Translations under genes and position numbers: made by a program
Shown here: in pieces, positions 1 to 8,072 of the stretch
Layout: each line of letters starts with the position of its first letter
Position numbering within the stretch: the stretch's first letter is position 1
Assembly (NCBI RefSeq): GCF_002858765.1
Contig: NZ_PJRP01000017.1
Coordinates: forward strand, 57,125-118,751
From: Cupriavidus pauculus
GTDB taxonomy: Bacteria > Pseudomonadota > Gammaproteobacteria > Burkholderiales > Burkholderiaceae
Reading direction: 5' to 3'
DNA length: 61,627 bases
Notes under the pieces: generated by a model
Told to the model about the DNA's origin: nothing
Databases searched by the model: none
The model's input: only the letters and a program-made list of their open reading frames with translations

Positions 1-1212
1 GAGATCGGCAAGAAGACCGATCTCTTCCTGCGTTTCTCGTCGGTGGCCGGCGAACGCGGCGCCGCCGATGCCGAGCGCGACATTCGCGGCTTCGCCATCA
101 AGTTCTATACCGAGGAAGGCAACTGGGATCTGGTGGGCAACAACACGCCGGTCTTCTTCCTGCGCGATCCGCTCAAGTTCCCCGACCTGAACCATGCTGT
201 CAAGCGCGACCCGCGCACGGGCATGCGCAGCGCCGAGAACAACTGGGATTTCTGGACCAGCCTGCCCGAGTCGTTCCACCAGGTCACCATCACCATGAGC
301 GAGCGGGGCATCCCGCGTAGCTGGCGCCATATGCACGGCTTCGGCAGCCATACGTACAGCTTCATCAGCAAGGACATGCAGCGCCATTGGGTGAAGTTCC
401 ACTTCGTGACCCAGCAGGGCGTGCAGAACCTGACCGATGCCGAAGCCGCCGAGGTGACCGGCCGCGACCGCGAATACCATCAGCGCGACCTGTACGAAGC
501 CATCGAGCGCAACGAATTCCCGCGCTGGAAGCTGTTCGTGCAGATCATGCCCGAGGCCGACGCCGCCAAGTATCGCCACAACCCGTTCGACCTGACCAAG
601 ATCTGGTCGAAGAAGGACTACCCGCTGATCGAAGTGGGCGTGATGGAACTGAACCGTAATCCGGAGAACCATTTCGCCGAGGTGGAACAGGCCGCGTTCG
701 CGCCGTCGACGATTGTGCCGGGCGTCGGCTTTTCGCCGGACAAGATGCTGCATGGCCGCCTGTTCTCGTACGGCGATGCCGAGCGCTACCGCCTGGGCGT
801 GAACCACCACCTCATTCCGGTGAACTCGCCGAAGGCCGCCCGATACGTCAACAGCTATCACCGCGACGGCCGAGGCCGCACGGACGGCAACGGGGCCGGC
901 ACCATTGCCTACGAGCCGAACACCCGTGGCGAGTGGGCCGAGCAGCCCGATTTCCGTGAGCCGCCGCTGTCGGTCGACGGTGCCGCCGACCACTGGAACC
1001 ACCGCGTGGACGACGACTACTTCTCGCAGGCGGGCGACCTGTTCCGCCTGATGTCGCCGGCCCAGCAGCAGACGCTGTTCGACAACACGGCCCGCGCGAT
1101 CAAGGGCGTGTCGAAGCCCGTCCAGCGCAAGCACATCGACCACTGCACGCAGGCCGATGCGTCCTACGGCGCCGGTGTCGCGGCCGCCATCGAGAAGATC
1201 GAAGCGAAGTAA
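1..1212 (+). CDS. katA: Monofunctional heme catalase, 5' end outside window
   Basis: Decomposes hydrogen peroxide to water and oxygen. The open frame runs in from base 1 (first codons EIGKKTDLFLRFSS), so the true start lies upstream; 403 codons are visible, and small-subunit catalases are about 480 residues, so roughly 75-85 residues including the distal catalytic His are missing. Visible family hallmarks are GNNTPVFF, the RDPLKFPDLNH block, WRHMHGFGSHTY, and the proximal heme-ligand motif RLFSYGDAER, whose Tyr codon is at 769-771. There is no C-terminal flavodoxin-like extension, which fits a small-subunit (clade 3 type) enzyme. The clade assignment and symbol are inference; catalase itself is certain. 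A strong hairpin follows the stop. Confidence 0.97.
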   Translation, partial: EIGKKTDLFLRFSSVAGERGAADAERDIRGFAIKFYTEEGNWDLVGNNTPVFFLRDPLKFPDLNHAVKRDPRTGMRSAENNWDFWTSLPESFHQVTITMSERGIPRSWRHMHGFGSHTYSFISKDMQRHWVKFHFVTQQGVQNLTDAEAAEVTGRDREYHQRDLYEAIERNEFPRWKLFVQIMPEADAAKYRHNPFDLTKIWSKKDYPLIEVGVMELNRNPENHFAEVEQAAFAPSTIVPGVGFSPDKMLHGRLFSYGDAERYRLGVNHHLIPVNSPKAARYVNSYHRDGRGRTDGNGAGTIAYEPNTRGEWAEQPDFREPPLSVDGAADHWNHRVDDDYFSQAGDLFRLMSPAQQQTLFDNTARAIKGVSKPVQRKHIDHCTQADASYGAGVAAAIEKIEAK

Positions 1213-1251
1213 TTATCCCTGGATGACCCGCGATCGTTGTATGAACTGGAG

Positions 1252-1277
1252 CTGCGCGCCGGGAGCCCGGCGCGCAG
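1252..1277 (+). terminator. Hairpin after catalase gene
   Basis: Perfect 12-bp arms (CTGCGCGCCGGG and its complement) around a 2-base loop, 39 bases after the catalase stop. The following GCTCCTCCCG is not a clean U-tract, so it may be a weak terminator or an mRNA-stabilising stem. Confidence 0.6.
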
Positions 1278-1364
1278 GCTCCTCCCGTCAGAATCGACGC
1301 GATGCGTTCCGTTCGTTGGTGCATTGGCCCACATTTTTTCTGAGATAACCGTCCAATAATCGCT

Positions 1365-1715
1365 ATGACAAACTTCTTCTCACTACGAAAAATTCTGCTC
1401 CCCAGCTTTCTGGCCGTAGGCGCGTTGACCTTGCCGGCGCAAAAGGCAATAGCGCAACAGATTAAGAACCCGGACCCCTATACACAGGGTGCGCGAATCG
1501 GGAAAGCGGACCCGTACACCGATGGCGCAAAGTCGGAGAAGTTCGATACATACACGGACGGCGCACATTCGACGGCGGGCTCCCACTTGGTCGATGACAA
1601 GGCAAAAGCCTATACGCGAGGGGAAAATAACGGCGCCCGTGATCCGTACACGGATGGCGCCAAGGTTGGCAAGCCTGACCCGTACACCGACGGTTCGCGC
1701 AAGACGCAAAAGTAA
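1365..1715 (+). CDS. Small secreted DPYTDG-repeat protein
   Basis: A 116-residue protein with a Sec signal peptide (hydrophobic stretch LLPSFLAVGALTL, likely cleavage after AIA near residue 30). The mature part is almost entirely degenerate 10-14 residue repeats centred on DPYTDGA: DPYTQGAR, DPYTDGAK, DTYTDGAH, a diverged AYTRGE, DPYTDGAK and DPYTDGSR. It is hydrophilic and rich in Lys, Asp and Tyr, with no Cys. I recognise no enzymatic domain. Similar short repeat proteins occur in Burkholderiaceae as hypothetical periplasmic proteins, but I cannot assign a function. It lies between the catalase and an exported hydrolase; a stress or envelope role would be speculation. Confidence 0.75.
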   Translation: MTNFFSLRKILLPSFLAVGALTLPAQKAIAQQIKNPDPYTQGARIGKADPYTDGAKSEKFDTYTDGAHSTAGSHLVDDKAKAYTRGENNGARDPYTDGAKVGKPDPYTDGSRKTQK

Positions 1716-1769
1716 GGGCCGGTTACGGCGTAATCAAATAACTTGAATCAAGTTTTGCAGGAAAAGCTC

Positions 1770-2759
1770 ATGTCGAACATCGTCCCTCAACAAAACGCTG
1801 AACAACTGGACGCGTCGCGCCGCAAGCTGCTGGTCGGCAGCACGGTGGGCGCCGCCGCCGCATCGCTGGCTTCGATCGCCGCGCTGACGCCGGCCGCCGC
1901 AGAAGCCGCGCCGGCCGCTGGCCGCCAGTCGAAGCAGGGTCACTACGTGACCACCAAGGACGGCACGCGCATCTTCTACAAGGATTGGGGTTCGGGCCGT
2001 CCGGTGGTGTTCTCGCACGGCTGGCCGCTCGACGCCGACGCCTGGGACGCCCAGATGCTGTTCCTGGTGCAGAAGGGCTTCCGTGTGATCGCCCACGACC
2101 GCCGCGGCCATGGCCGCTCGGACCAGCCGGCCCAGGGCAACGACATGAACACCTACGCCGATGACCTGGCCGCCGTGCTCGACGCGCTGGACATCAAGGG
2201 CGCCACGCTGGTGGGTCACTCCACCGGCGGCGGCGAAGTGGCCCGCTACATCGGCCGCCACGGCACCAAGCGCGTGGCCAAGGCCGTGCTGATCGGCGCC
2301 GTGCCGCCGACCATGGCCAAGAGCGCCGCCTACCCGAACGGCCTGCCGATGGAAGTGTTCGACAACATCCGCAAGGGCGTTGCCGAGAACCGCTCGCAGT
2401 TCTACAAGGACCTGGCCGTGCCGTTCTTCGGCTTCAACCGTCCGAACGCCAAGACGTCGCAAGGCACCATCGACGCCTTCTGGGCGCAGGGCATGGCCGG
2501 CGGCATCCTGGGCCAGTACCTGTGCATCAAGGAGTTCTCGGAAGTGGACTACACCGAGGACCTGAAGAAGATCGACGTCCCCACGCTGATCCTGCACGGC
2601 GACGACGACCAGATCGTGCCGATCGACAACGCCGCCAAGCTGTCGGCCAAGATCGTCAAGAACGCCAAGCTGAAGGTCTACCCGGGCGCCTCGCACGGCA
2701 TGTGCGTGGTCAACGCCGACCAGGTCAATGCCGATCTGCTGGCCTTCCTGAACGCCTGA
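1770..2759 (+). CDS. Tat-exported alpha/beta hydrolase, chloroperoxidase/arylesterase type
   Basis: A 329-residue alpha/beta-hydrolase fold protein of the cofactor-free haloperoxidase/aryl esterase group. The start at 1770 is chosen because AGGAAAAG sits just upstream; an upstream TTG at 1743 has no such site. The N-terminus has a twin-arginine signal (SRRKLLVGS, RR at 17-18) and an Ala-rich hydrophobic stretch with a likely AxA cleavage site near residue 45-50. Catalytic triad candidates are Ser151 in GHSTGG, Asp in HGDDDQIVP and His in GASHGM. The HGWPLD oxyanion strand and HDRRGHGRS are typical of this group. Such enzymes hydrolyse esters and can form peracids; placement beside catalase is suggestive of peroxide chemistry, but that is inference. 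Confidence 0.9.
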   Translation: MSNIVPQQNAEQLDASRRKLLVGSTVGAAAASLASIAALTPAAAEAAPAAGRQSKQGHYVTTKDGTRIFYKDWGSGRPVVFSHGWPLDADAWDAQMLFLVQKGFRVIAHDRRGHGRSDQPAQGNDMNTYADDLAAVLDALDIKGATLVGHSTGGGEVARYIGRHGTKRVAKAVLIGAVPPTMAKSAAYPNGLPMEVFDNIRKGVAENRSQFYKDLAVPFFGFNRPNAKTSQGTIDAFWAQGMAGGILGQYLCIKEFSEVDYTEDLKKIDVPTLILHGDDDQIVPIDNAAKLSAKIVKNAKLKVYPGASHGMCVVNADQVNADLLAFLNA

Positions 2760-3153
2760 CGCCCGCAGATGCACTAACGCCATGTGCGAAACGAAACGGT
2801 CGTGCTCGGCAGGCCCGCGACCGCTTCTCTAGTTTCATCTTCTTCGCCGAGTTGGACCGTCAATAGTAGTGGGAACGCGATCGTAAGGTCGCGTGACCGG
2901 TGTCTCCCGGGCATCGGACTTTTTTTGCCCTTCCGAGCGATCGAGCGAGCGACACCACTAGGTTCACCAACGGTCATTGAGCTCGCATACTGGCGATGTC
3001 CCTTTATGGCCGATAATAGACGTGCGTCTGCACGTACGTATGCAAGCAAACGGCCCGCCGGTGGCCGGCGATTGTCCTCGGCTGTGAGGCGTGGGCTTTA
3101 ATGTGTCGAGGGCGCGAGCCATAGGCGATCCGATGAATGCAGACCGGCCACCG
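2760..3153. other. Convergent intergenic region, no gene seen
   Basis: 394 bases between two converging stops. Short open frames exist on both strands but none has a credible ribosome site or protein-like composition. No clear terminator stem was found. Confidence 0.6.
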
Positions 3154-4050
3154 TCAAAGGGAACTCGCCACGTCGGCGACGAGGGTCCGCAGCCAGATGT
3201 GCGCCGGGTCCTGCCGATAGCGCACGTGCCATGCCATGTGCAGCGGAAAGGTTCCGAGGTCGACCGGCGCGGGCACGACTTTCAGGCGCGGGTCGTGGGC
3301 CAGGCGTCGGCAAATCAGTTTGGGGAGCGTCGCGCAGTAGTCGGTGGCCGCGACAATCTCGGAGATGGTCGCGAAGTGCGTGACCGACACCACCACTTCA
3401 CGCTTGAGCCCCTGACGGTCCAAGGCCTGGAAGAGGCCGGCGCGCAGGCGGCCCGGGGGCAGCACATTGACGTGCTTCAGTCGCTCGTATTGTGTCTTCG
3501 TGATCCGGCTGTCGATCGTCGGATGATCGGCACGCACCACGCAGGCCAGGCCGTCGTCCGCAATGTGTTGGACGACGAGATTGTCAGGCGTATCGCTGAG
3601 CCGGCCCAGCACCATCGCGGTGGGGCCTGAAGTCACGCCCGTCTCGGCAAGGTCGGTGCCGAAGGGCAGTAAACGCAGTTGAATACCTGGCGCGAGTGCG
3701 CCCAGCCGGGCGACCAGCGCGGGCACCAGCACGAACTCCACGTAGCTGTTCGGCGCGATCGTGATGACCTGATCGGCGCGCGATGGGTCGAAGGCCCGTT
3801 GTCCGAGTACCACCGTATCCATCGCAGCCAGCGCCTGGGTCAGGGCCGGTGCGAGCTGCTCGGCCTTCGCGGTGGGCCGCATGCCATAGCGTTCACGGAT
3901 GAACAGCGGGTCCTGCAACACGATGCGCAGGCGCGACAGTGCGTTCGAAAGCGCCGCCTGCGTCATACCCAGGCGGTCGGCAGCACGGGTCACGCTGCGT
4001 TCCTCCATCAGCGCCACAAATATCGGCAGCAGGTTCAGGTCGTACCGCAT
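3154..4050 (-). CDS. LysR-family transcriptional regulator
   Basis: A 298-residue LysR regulator. The start at 4050 gives the typical MRYDLNLLPIF N-terminus; a longer frame begins 21 bases upstream. The winged HTH spans about residues 5-62 (FVALMEERSVTRAADRLGM, then TQAALSNALSRLR), followed by the periplasmic-binding-like effector domain. The composition resembles the NodD/NahR-like branch (DLNLLPIF, ALSRLR, DPLFIR). It is divergent from the aldo/keto reductase and MFS exporter genes at 4158-6453 with 107 bases between, so it probably regulates those two; this is inferred from the arrangement. The effector is unknown. Confidence 0.93.
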   Translation of the reverse strand: MRYDLNLLPIFVALMEERSVTRAADRLGMTQAALSNALSRLRIVLQDPLFIRERYGMRPTAKAEQLAPALTQALAAMDTVVLGQRAFDPSRADQVITIAPNSYVEFVLVPALVARLGALAPGIQLRLLPFGTDLAETGVTSGPTAMVLGRLSDTPDNLVVQHIADDGLACVVRADHPTIDSRITKTQYERLKHVNVLPPGRLRAGLFQALDRQGLKREVVVSVTHFATISEIVAATDYCATLPKLICRRLAHDPRLKVVPAPVDLGTFPLHMAWHVRYRQDPAHIWLRTLVADVASSL

Positions 4051-4157
4051 CGACACATATATCGCAGGCAATAAAACTGGATTATAGGAAATAAATTGGA
4101 TGAATCACTTGTCGGCGCCCATTATTCGCTCATCCCACTACCGAACCGGAGAGCACC
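4051..4157. promoter_or_regulatory. Divergent LysR/AKR promoter region
   Basis: AT-rich 107-base gap between divergent starts, containing ATAAAACTGGATTATAGGAA; LysR T-N11-A boxes can be read here but none is distinctive. GGAGAG precedes the 4158 ATG. Regulation by the adjacent LysR is inferred from position. Confidence 0.5.
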
Positions 4158-5171
4158 ATGACCCTCAAGAACCTCATCCCTGGCCGCCTGGGCTTTGGCA
4201 CCGCCCCACTCGGCAACATGTTCCGCGCCATTCCCGAAGCCGAGGCGCAGGCAACTGTCGATGCCGCTTGGCAGGACGGCATCCGCTTCTTTGACACCGC
4301 GCCGTTCTACGGCGCCGGCCTGGCGGAGGCGCGCTTGGGCGACGTGCTGGCCGGCCGTGACCGCGACAGCATCGTGCTGGCCACCAAGGTCGGCCGTCTG
4401 GTCCTGGACGAGGTCGAGGATGTCGCCGCCCGAGACCTTGGCGAGAAGGGCGACGTGTTCCGGCACGGCCGCGCCAACCGGATCGTCAACGACTATTCCG
4501 AGGCGGCGACGCTGCGCTCGATCGAGGACAGCCTGCAGCGCCTGAAGACTGATCGGCTTGACATCGTATGGGTGCACGACGTTGCGCAGGACTTCTATGG
4601 TGACGAGTGGCTTGGCATGTTCGAGACCGCAAGAAAGGGGGCCTTCAAGGCGCTGGACCGCCTGCGTGACGAAGGCGTGATCCGCGCCTGGGGACTGGGC
4701 GTGAACCGGGTCGAGCCCATCGAACTGCTGCTTGACCTGCAGGGCCCGCAGCCGGACGGCTTCCTGCTCGCCGGCCGCTACACGCTGCTGGACCATTCGC
4801 GGGCCTTGCAGCGCGTGATGCCACAGGTGGCCAACCGCGGTCTGGGCATCGTGGTCGGCGGGCCCTACAGTTCAGGCGCGCTGGTCGGCGGCCCCAACTT
4901 CGAGTACGCCCCGGCGACGCCGGTGATCCTGGAGCGGGTGCAGGCGATCAAGACGATTGCCGATCGCCACAGCGTGACGATGAAGGCCGCAGGCCTGCAG
5001 TTCTCGCTGGCCCATCCGGCAGTGGCAGCCGTGATCCCTGGTGCCAGCCGGCCGGAACGCATCGCCGAAGATCGCGCTGCCTTGGAGGCGCAGGTGCCGG
5101 TCGACTTCTGGCGCGAACTGCGCCAGGCCGGACTGGTGCATCCGGACGCACCGCTGCCGCATGGCATCTGA
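4158..5171 (+). CDS. Aldo/keto reductase
   Basis: A 337-residue NAD(P)H-dependent oxidoreductase of the aldo/keto reductase superfamily, in the D-threo-aldose 1-dehydrogenase / pyridoxal dehydrogenase-like subgroup. The canonical tetrad is visible: Asp46 and Tyr51 in FDTAPFYG, Lys77 in ATKVGR, and His140 in DIVWVHD. The N-terminal LGFGTAPLGN strand and C-terminal VIPGASRPERI nucleotide-binding segment are typical. A GGAGAG ribosome site precedes the ATG. It is followed 34 bases later by an MFS exporter and is divergent from a LysR gene, suggesting a small regulated unit for an aldehyde or sugar-like compound. The substrate cannot be told from sequence. Confidence 0.92.
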   Translation: MTLKNLIPGRLGFGTAPLGNMFRAIPEAEAQATVDAAWQDGIRFFDTAPFYGAGLAEARLGDVLAGRDRDSIVLATKVGRLVLDEVEDVAARDLGEKGDVFRHGRANRIVNDYSEAATLRSIEDSLQRLKTDRLDIVWVHDVAQDFYGDEWLGMFETARKGAFKALDRLRDEGVIRAWGLGVNRVEPIELLLDLQGPQPDGFLLAGRYTLLDHSRALQRVMPQVANRGLGIVVGGPYSSGALVGGPNFEYAPATPVILERVQAIKTIADRHSVTMKAAGLQFSLAHPAVAAVIPGASRPERIAEDRAALEAQVPVDFWRELRQAGLVHPDAPLPHGI

Positions 5172-5205
5172 AACACGTCTCGCATCACCACTCAGGAAGA
5201 CCGTC

Positions 5206-6453
5206 ATGCTCAATCAGGTTTCCGAAACTCCGCGCGCCTCGACAGGGACGTACCCCACCGAAGTACCCCAGGTCAGCCGCAGGACATTGACGCTGCTGGC
5301 ATTGGCGCTCGGCACCTTCTCGATCGGTACGTCCGAATTCGCCAGCATGGGCCTGCTCCAGCAGTTTGCTGCGGGCCTGGAACTTGACCTGACCACCGCC
5401 ACGCACGCCATCGAGGCCTACGCCCTGGGCGTGGTGCTCGGCGGTCCCGCTGTCACGATCCTGGCCGCCAAGCTGAACCGCAAGCACCTGTTACTGGCCT
5501 TGATGGGCGTCTTCGTGCTGGGCAATGTGCTGTCGGCGGTGGCGACCGGGCTGGTCAGCTTCACGCTGGCGCGCTTCCTGAGCGGTATTCCACAAGGGGC
5601 CTACTTTGGCGCCGGTGCCGTGGTGGCCTCCTACATCGTCGGGCCGGGGCAGGGTGGGCGCGCCTTTGCGCTGGTGATGACGGGCCTGACCGTCGCCACC
5701 ATAGTGGGGTCGCCGCTGGCCACGCTGATGGGCCAGACGCTCGGCTGGCGCAATGCCTATCTTGCCGTGTCGGCACTGGGCCTGTTGTCGCTGCTGGCGC
5801 TATGGGCGTGGGTGCCCCGATCCAGCGCACTGAACGGTGGGCCGGTGCTGCAGGAGCTTCGGGCCCTGAACCGTCCTGCCGTCTGGGCAATGGTGGCCGT
5901 GGCCGCCCTGGGCGTGGCCAGCATCTTCGCCGTCTACACGTTCATTGGCCCCCTCGTTACCGACGGCGCGCTGCTCGGCGAGCGCTGGATTCCGGTTGCG
6001 CTGGGCATCTTCGGCGTCGGCATGACGGCGGGCAACGTCGTCGGCGGCTGGCTGGCCGACCGTCACCCCACGCGGGGCCTGGTAGCCGGTTTTGGCAGCG
6101 CGTTGGTCGCCATGGCCCTCCTGGCGATGGGCGGTCGGAACGCTGGTGTCCTCATGGCCGGGCTGTTTGCCGTGGGCGCAACGATGATGGTTGCGATCCC
6201 AACCATCCAGGTCCGGCTGACGCAGGCCGCGCCAGATGCACCGACGCTGATGGGGGCCATGAATCTGGCTGCCCTTAACGTGGCGAACGCCGTTGGCGCC
6301 TGGACGGGCGGGCAGGCCATCGCGCATGGCCACGGGCTGCTGTCTGCAGTGTGGGCCGGCTTTGCGCTGACCTTGGCCGGTCTCGTGCTGTTCGTGCAGA
6401 TCTCACGCGATCCCGCCAGCGTTGACCAGGCGAATGAGGCCTGCCCGGTTTAG
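5206..6453 (+). CDS. MFS efflux transporter, DHA1 (AraJ/NepI-like)
   Basis: A 415-residue major facilitator with about 12 membrane segments. The start at 5206 is preceded by AGGAAGACCGTC; a longer frame overlapping the aldo/keto reductase is rejected because its N-terminus is the wrong-frame reading of that gene. The first helix reads LALALGTFSIGTSEFASMGLL, the signature of the DHA1 exporters related to AraJ, NepI and SotB, which expel sugars, nucleosides or drugs by proton antiport. The motif ADRHPTRG in the mid-loop replaces the usual motif A repeat. Probably cotranscribed with the reductase at 4158. Substrate unknown. Confidence 0.92.
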   Translation: MLNQVSETPRASTGTYPTEVPQVSRRTLTLLALALGTFSIGTSEFASMGLLQQFAAGLELDLTTATHAIEAYALGVVLGGPAVTILAAKLNRKHLLLALMGVFVLGNVLSAVATGLVSFTLARFLSGIPQGAYFGAGAVVASYIVGPGQGGRAFALVMTGLTVATIVGSPLATLMGQTLGWRNAYLAVSALGLLSLLALWAWVPRSSALNGGPVLQELRALNRPAVWAMVAVAALGVASIFAVYTFIGPLVTDGALLGERWIPVALGIFGVGMTAGNVVGGWLADRHPTRGLVAGFGSALVAMALLAMGGRNAGVLMAGLFAVGATMMVAIPTIQVRLTQAAPDAPTLMGAMNLAALNVANAVGAWTGGQAIAHGHGLLSAVWAGFALTLAGLVLFVQISRDPASVDQANEACPV

Positions 6454-6547
6454 GGCATGGCGATGATCCGACTGGCCTGTCTTCTGGTGGTCGCTGCGAT
6501 GATTGGTCGCGGCCAGAACAGAAACTCACCTGGTTGCATGCAGCATC

Positions 6548-6580
6548 GCGCCGCGACGTCGCTAACGAGGCGAGCGGCGC
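6548..6580 (-). terminator. Possible hairpin at end of rfbC
   Basis: GCGCCGC and GCGGCGC arms (7 bp) around a 19-base loop, immediately beyond the rfbC stop between two convergent genes. No U-tract; weak candidate. Confidence 0.3.
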
Positions 6581-6582
6581 GG

Positions 6583-7134
6583 CTAGGCGAATACCTCCGC
6601 TTCGTCAAGGGTGCGCCCGGCAGCGTCCTTGGCAGCCACTATCGGCGTGCCGGAAAGCGGCCATTCGATGGCAATACGTCCGTCGTTCCAATGCAGTGAG
6701 CGTTCGTGCTCCGGGTGCCAGGTGTCCGTGGTCTTGTAGAGGAATTCCGCGTAGTCCGACAGCACGAGAAACCCGTGCGCAAATCCTTCCGGAATCCATA
6801 GCTGGCGCTTGTTTTCGGCGGACAACACCTCGCCGACCCACTTGCAGAATGTTGGCGAACTGCTGCGCAGGTCCACGGCCACGTCAAATACCGCACCCGC
6901 CACGACGCGCACGAGCTTGGCCTGGGGATGTCGAATCTGGTAGTGCAGCCCGCGGAGCACGTTCCGGGACGACCGGGAGTGATTGTCCTGGACGAAATTG
7001 CGTTTCACCCCGGTGGCGGCTTCAAACTCGATTCCGTTGAAGCTCTCGAAGAAGAATCCCCGCTCGTCGCCAAACACTTTGGGTTCGACGATCAGCACAT
7101 CGGGGATCCGGGTAGGAACAAGATTCATGGTCAT
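6583..7134 (-). CDS. rfbC: dTDP-4-dehydrorhamnose 3,5-epimerase
   Basis: A 183-residue cupin-fold epimerase that converts dTDP-4-dehydro-6-deoxyglucose to the L-lyxo form, step three of dTDP-L-rhamnose synthesis. Signature segments: FGDERGFFFESFN, RGLHYQ with catalytic His64, VFDVAVDLR, and IPEGFAHGFLVLSD. The length is normal for the family. The start at 7134 forms an ATGA overlap with the rfbD stop, so translation is probably coupled; an in-frame ATG at 7128 is the alternative. Last gene of the minus-strand rfbBDC unit. The dTDP-rhamnose would feed the glycosyltransferases at 17-21 kb. Confidence 0.96.
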   Translation of the reverse strand: MTMNLVPTRIPDVLIVEPKVFGDERGFFFESFNGIEFEAATGVKRNFVQDNHSRSSRNVLRGLHYQIRHPQAKLVRVVAGAVFDVAVDLRSSSPTFCKWVGEVLSAENKRQLWIPEGFAHGFLVLSDYAEFLYKTTDTWHPEHERSLHWNDGRIAIEWPLSGTPIVAAKDAAGRTLDEAEVFA

Positions 7135-8072
7135 GGCGCACCTCTAGGAGGAGTTTCGGACAGTATTTGCTTCATGACGAGGCTTAATCCGTCCCGCCAG
7201 TGCGGTAGGTGCAGGCCGAACGTCTCGCGCAGTTTTGCCGTGGCAAGCCGAGAATTCGCGGGGCGACGGGCCGGCAACGGATAGTCGGCTGCGTCAATCG
7301 GCTGGATGTCCTGGGGTTGGACTTTAAGTACTACCCCGCGCTCGGCAGCCTGCCTCAGCACTTCCGAGGCATAGGCATGCCAGTTCGTGTCTCCGCCAGC
7401 GGCAAGGTGATAGAGACCCGCCGGGAACACGGCACGGTCGCCGAAGATCCAGTGTCGGGCCACGATGTGCGCGGTGACATCGGCCACGAGGCCAGCAGGT
7501 GTCGGAGCGCCAAACTGGTCCGAAACGATGCGCAGGGTGTCGCGGTCACGACCCAGTTTCAGCATGGTTTTCGCGAAGTTGCTGCCATACGCGCCGAAGA
7601 CCCAGCTTGTGCGCAAAACAAGCGCTGTCGCCTTCGTTGCGAGCACCGCTTCTTCGCCGGCCAGCTTGCTTTCTCCGTAGACCGATAAAGGATTGGGTGC
7701 ATCCGTTTCGGAGTACGGGCCATCCGCTGTGCCATCGAACACGTAGTCGGTGGAATAGTGCACGAGCAGGGCGTCCAGAACGCTCGCCTCCTCGGCGAGG
7801 ATACCGGGTGCATCGCCATTGACGGCGAATGCAAGTGCGGCGTCTTTTTCCGCCTTGTCGACTGCCGTATAGGCCGCAGCATTGACGATAACGTTGGGCG
7901 CGATGTCCCGCACAAGCTCGCGCAATCGGGCGGTATCGGTCAGGTCGCATGCCGCGTGGTCCAGCGCGATCACGTGGCCAAGCGGGGCAAGGCTGCGGCA
8001 CAGTTCGAAGCCAATCTGGCCGTTGCAGCCCGTCACGAGCAGCGTGGGCACGCTGAGGTTGTCACGCGGCAT
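7131..8072 (-). CDS. rfbD: dTDP-4-dehydrorhamnose reductase
   Basis: A 313-residue extended short-chain reductase that performs the last step of dTDP-L-rhamnose synthesis using NAD(P)H. Visible features are the Rossmann GCNGQIG motif near the N-terminus, STDYVFDG, and the YGESK catalytic Tyr/Lys pair. The start at 8072 (MPRDNLSV) is chosen because it places the Rossmann strand about ten residues in; the frame is open to 8117, but that would lie inside rfbB. It overlaps the rfbB 3' end by 11 bases and the rfbC start by 4, so the three genes form one tightly coupled unit. Confidence 0.95.
   Translation of the reverse strand: MPRDNLSVPTLLVTGCNGQIGFELCRSLAPLGHVIALDHAACDLTDTARLRELVRDIAPNVIVNAAAYTAVDKAEKDAALAFAVNGDAPGILAEEASVLDALLVHYSTDYVFDGTADGPYSETDAPNPLSVYGESKLAGEEAVLATKATALVLRTSWVFGAYGSNFAKTMLKLGRDRDTLRIVSDQFGAPTPAGLVADVTAHIVARHWIFGDRAVFPAGLYHLAAGGDTNWHAYASEVLRQAAERGVVLKVQPQDIQPIDAADYPLPARRPANSRLATAKLRETFGLHLPHWRDGLSLVMKQILSETPPRGAP

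Noticed and set aside
5041..5205. Longer N-terminus for the MFS exporter
   Set aside because: The extra residues are the wrong-frame reading of the aldo/keto reductase 3' end; the ribosome site supports 5206.
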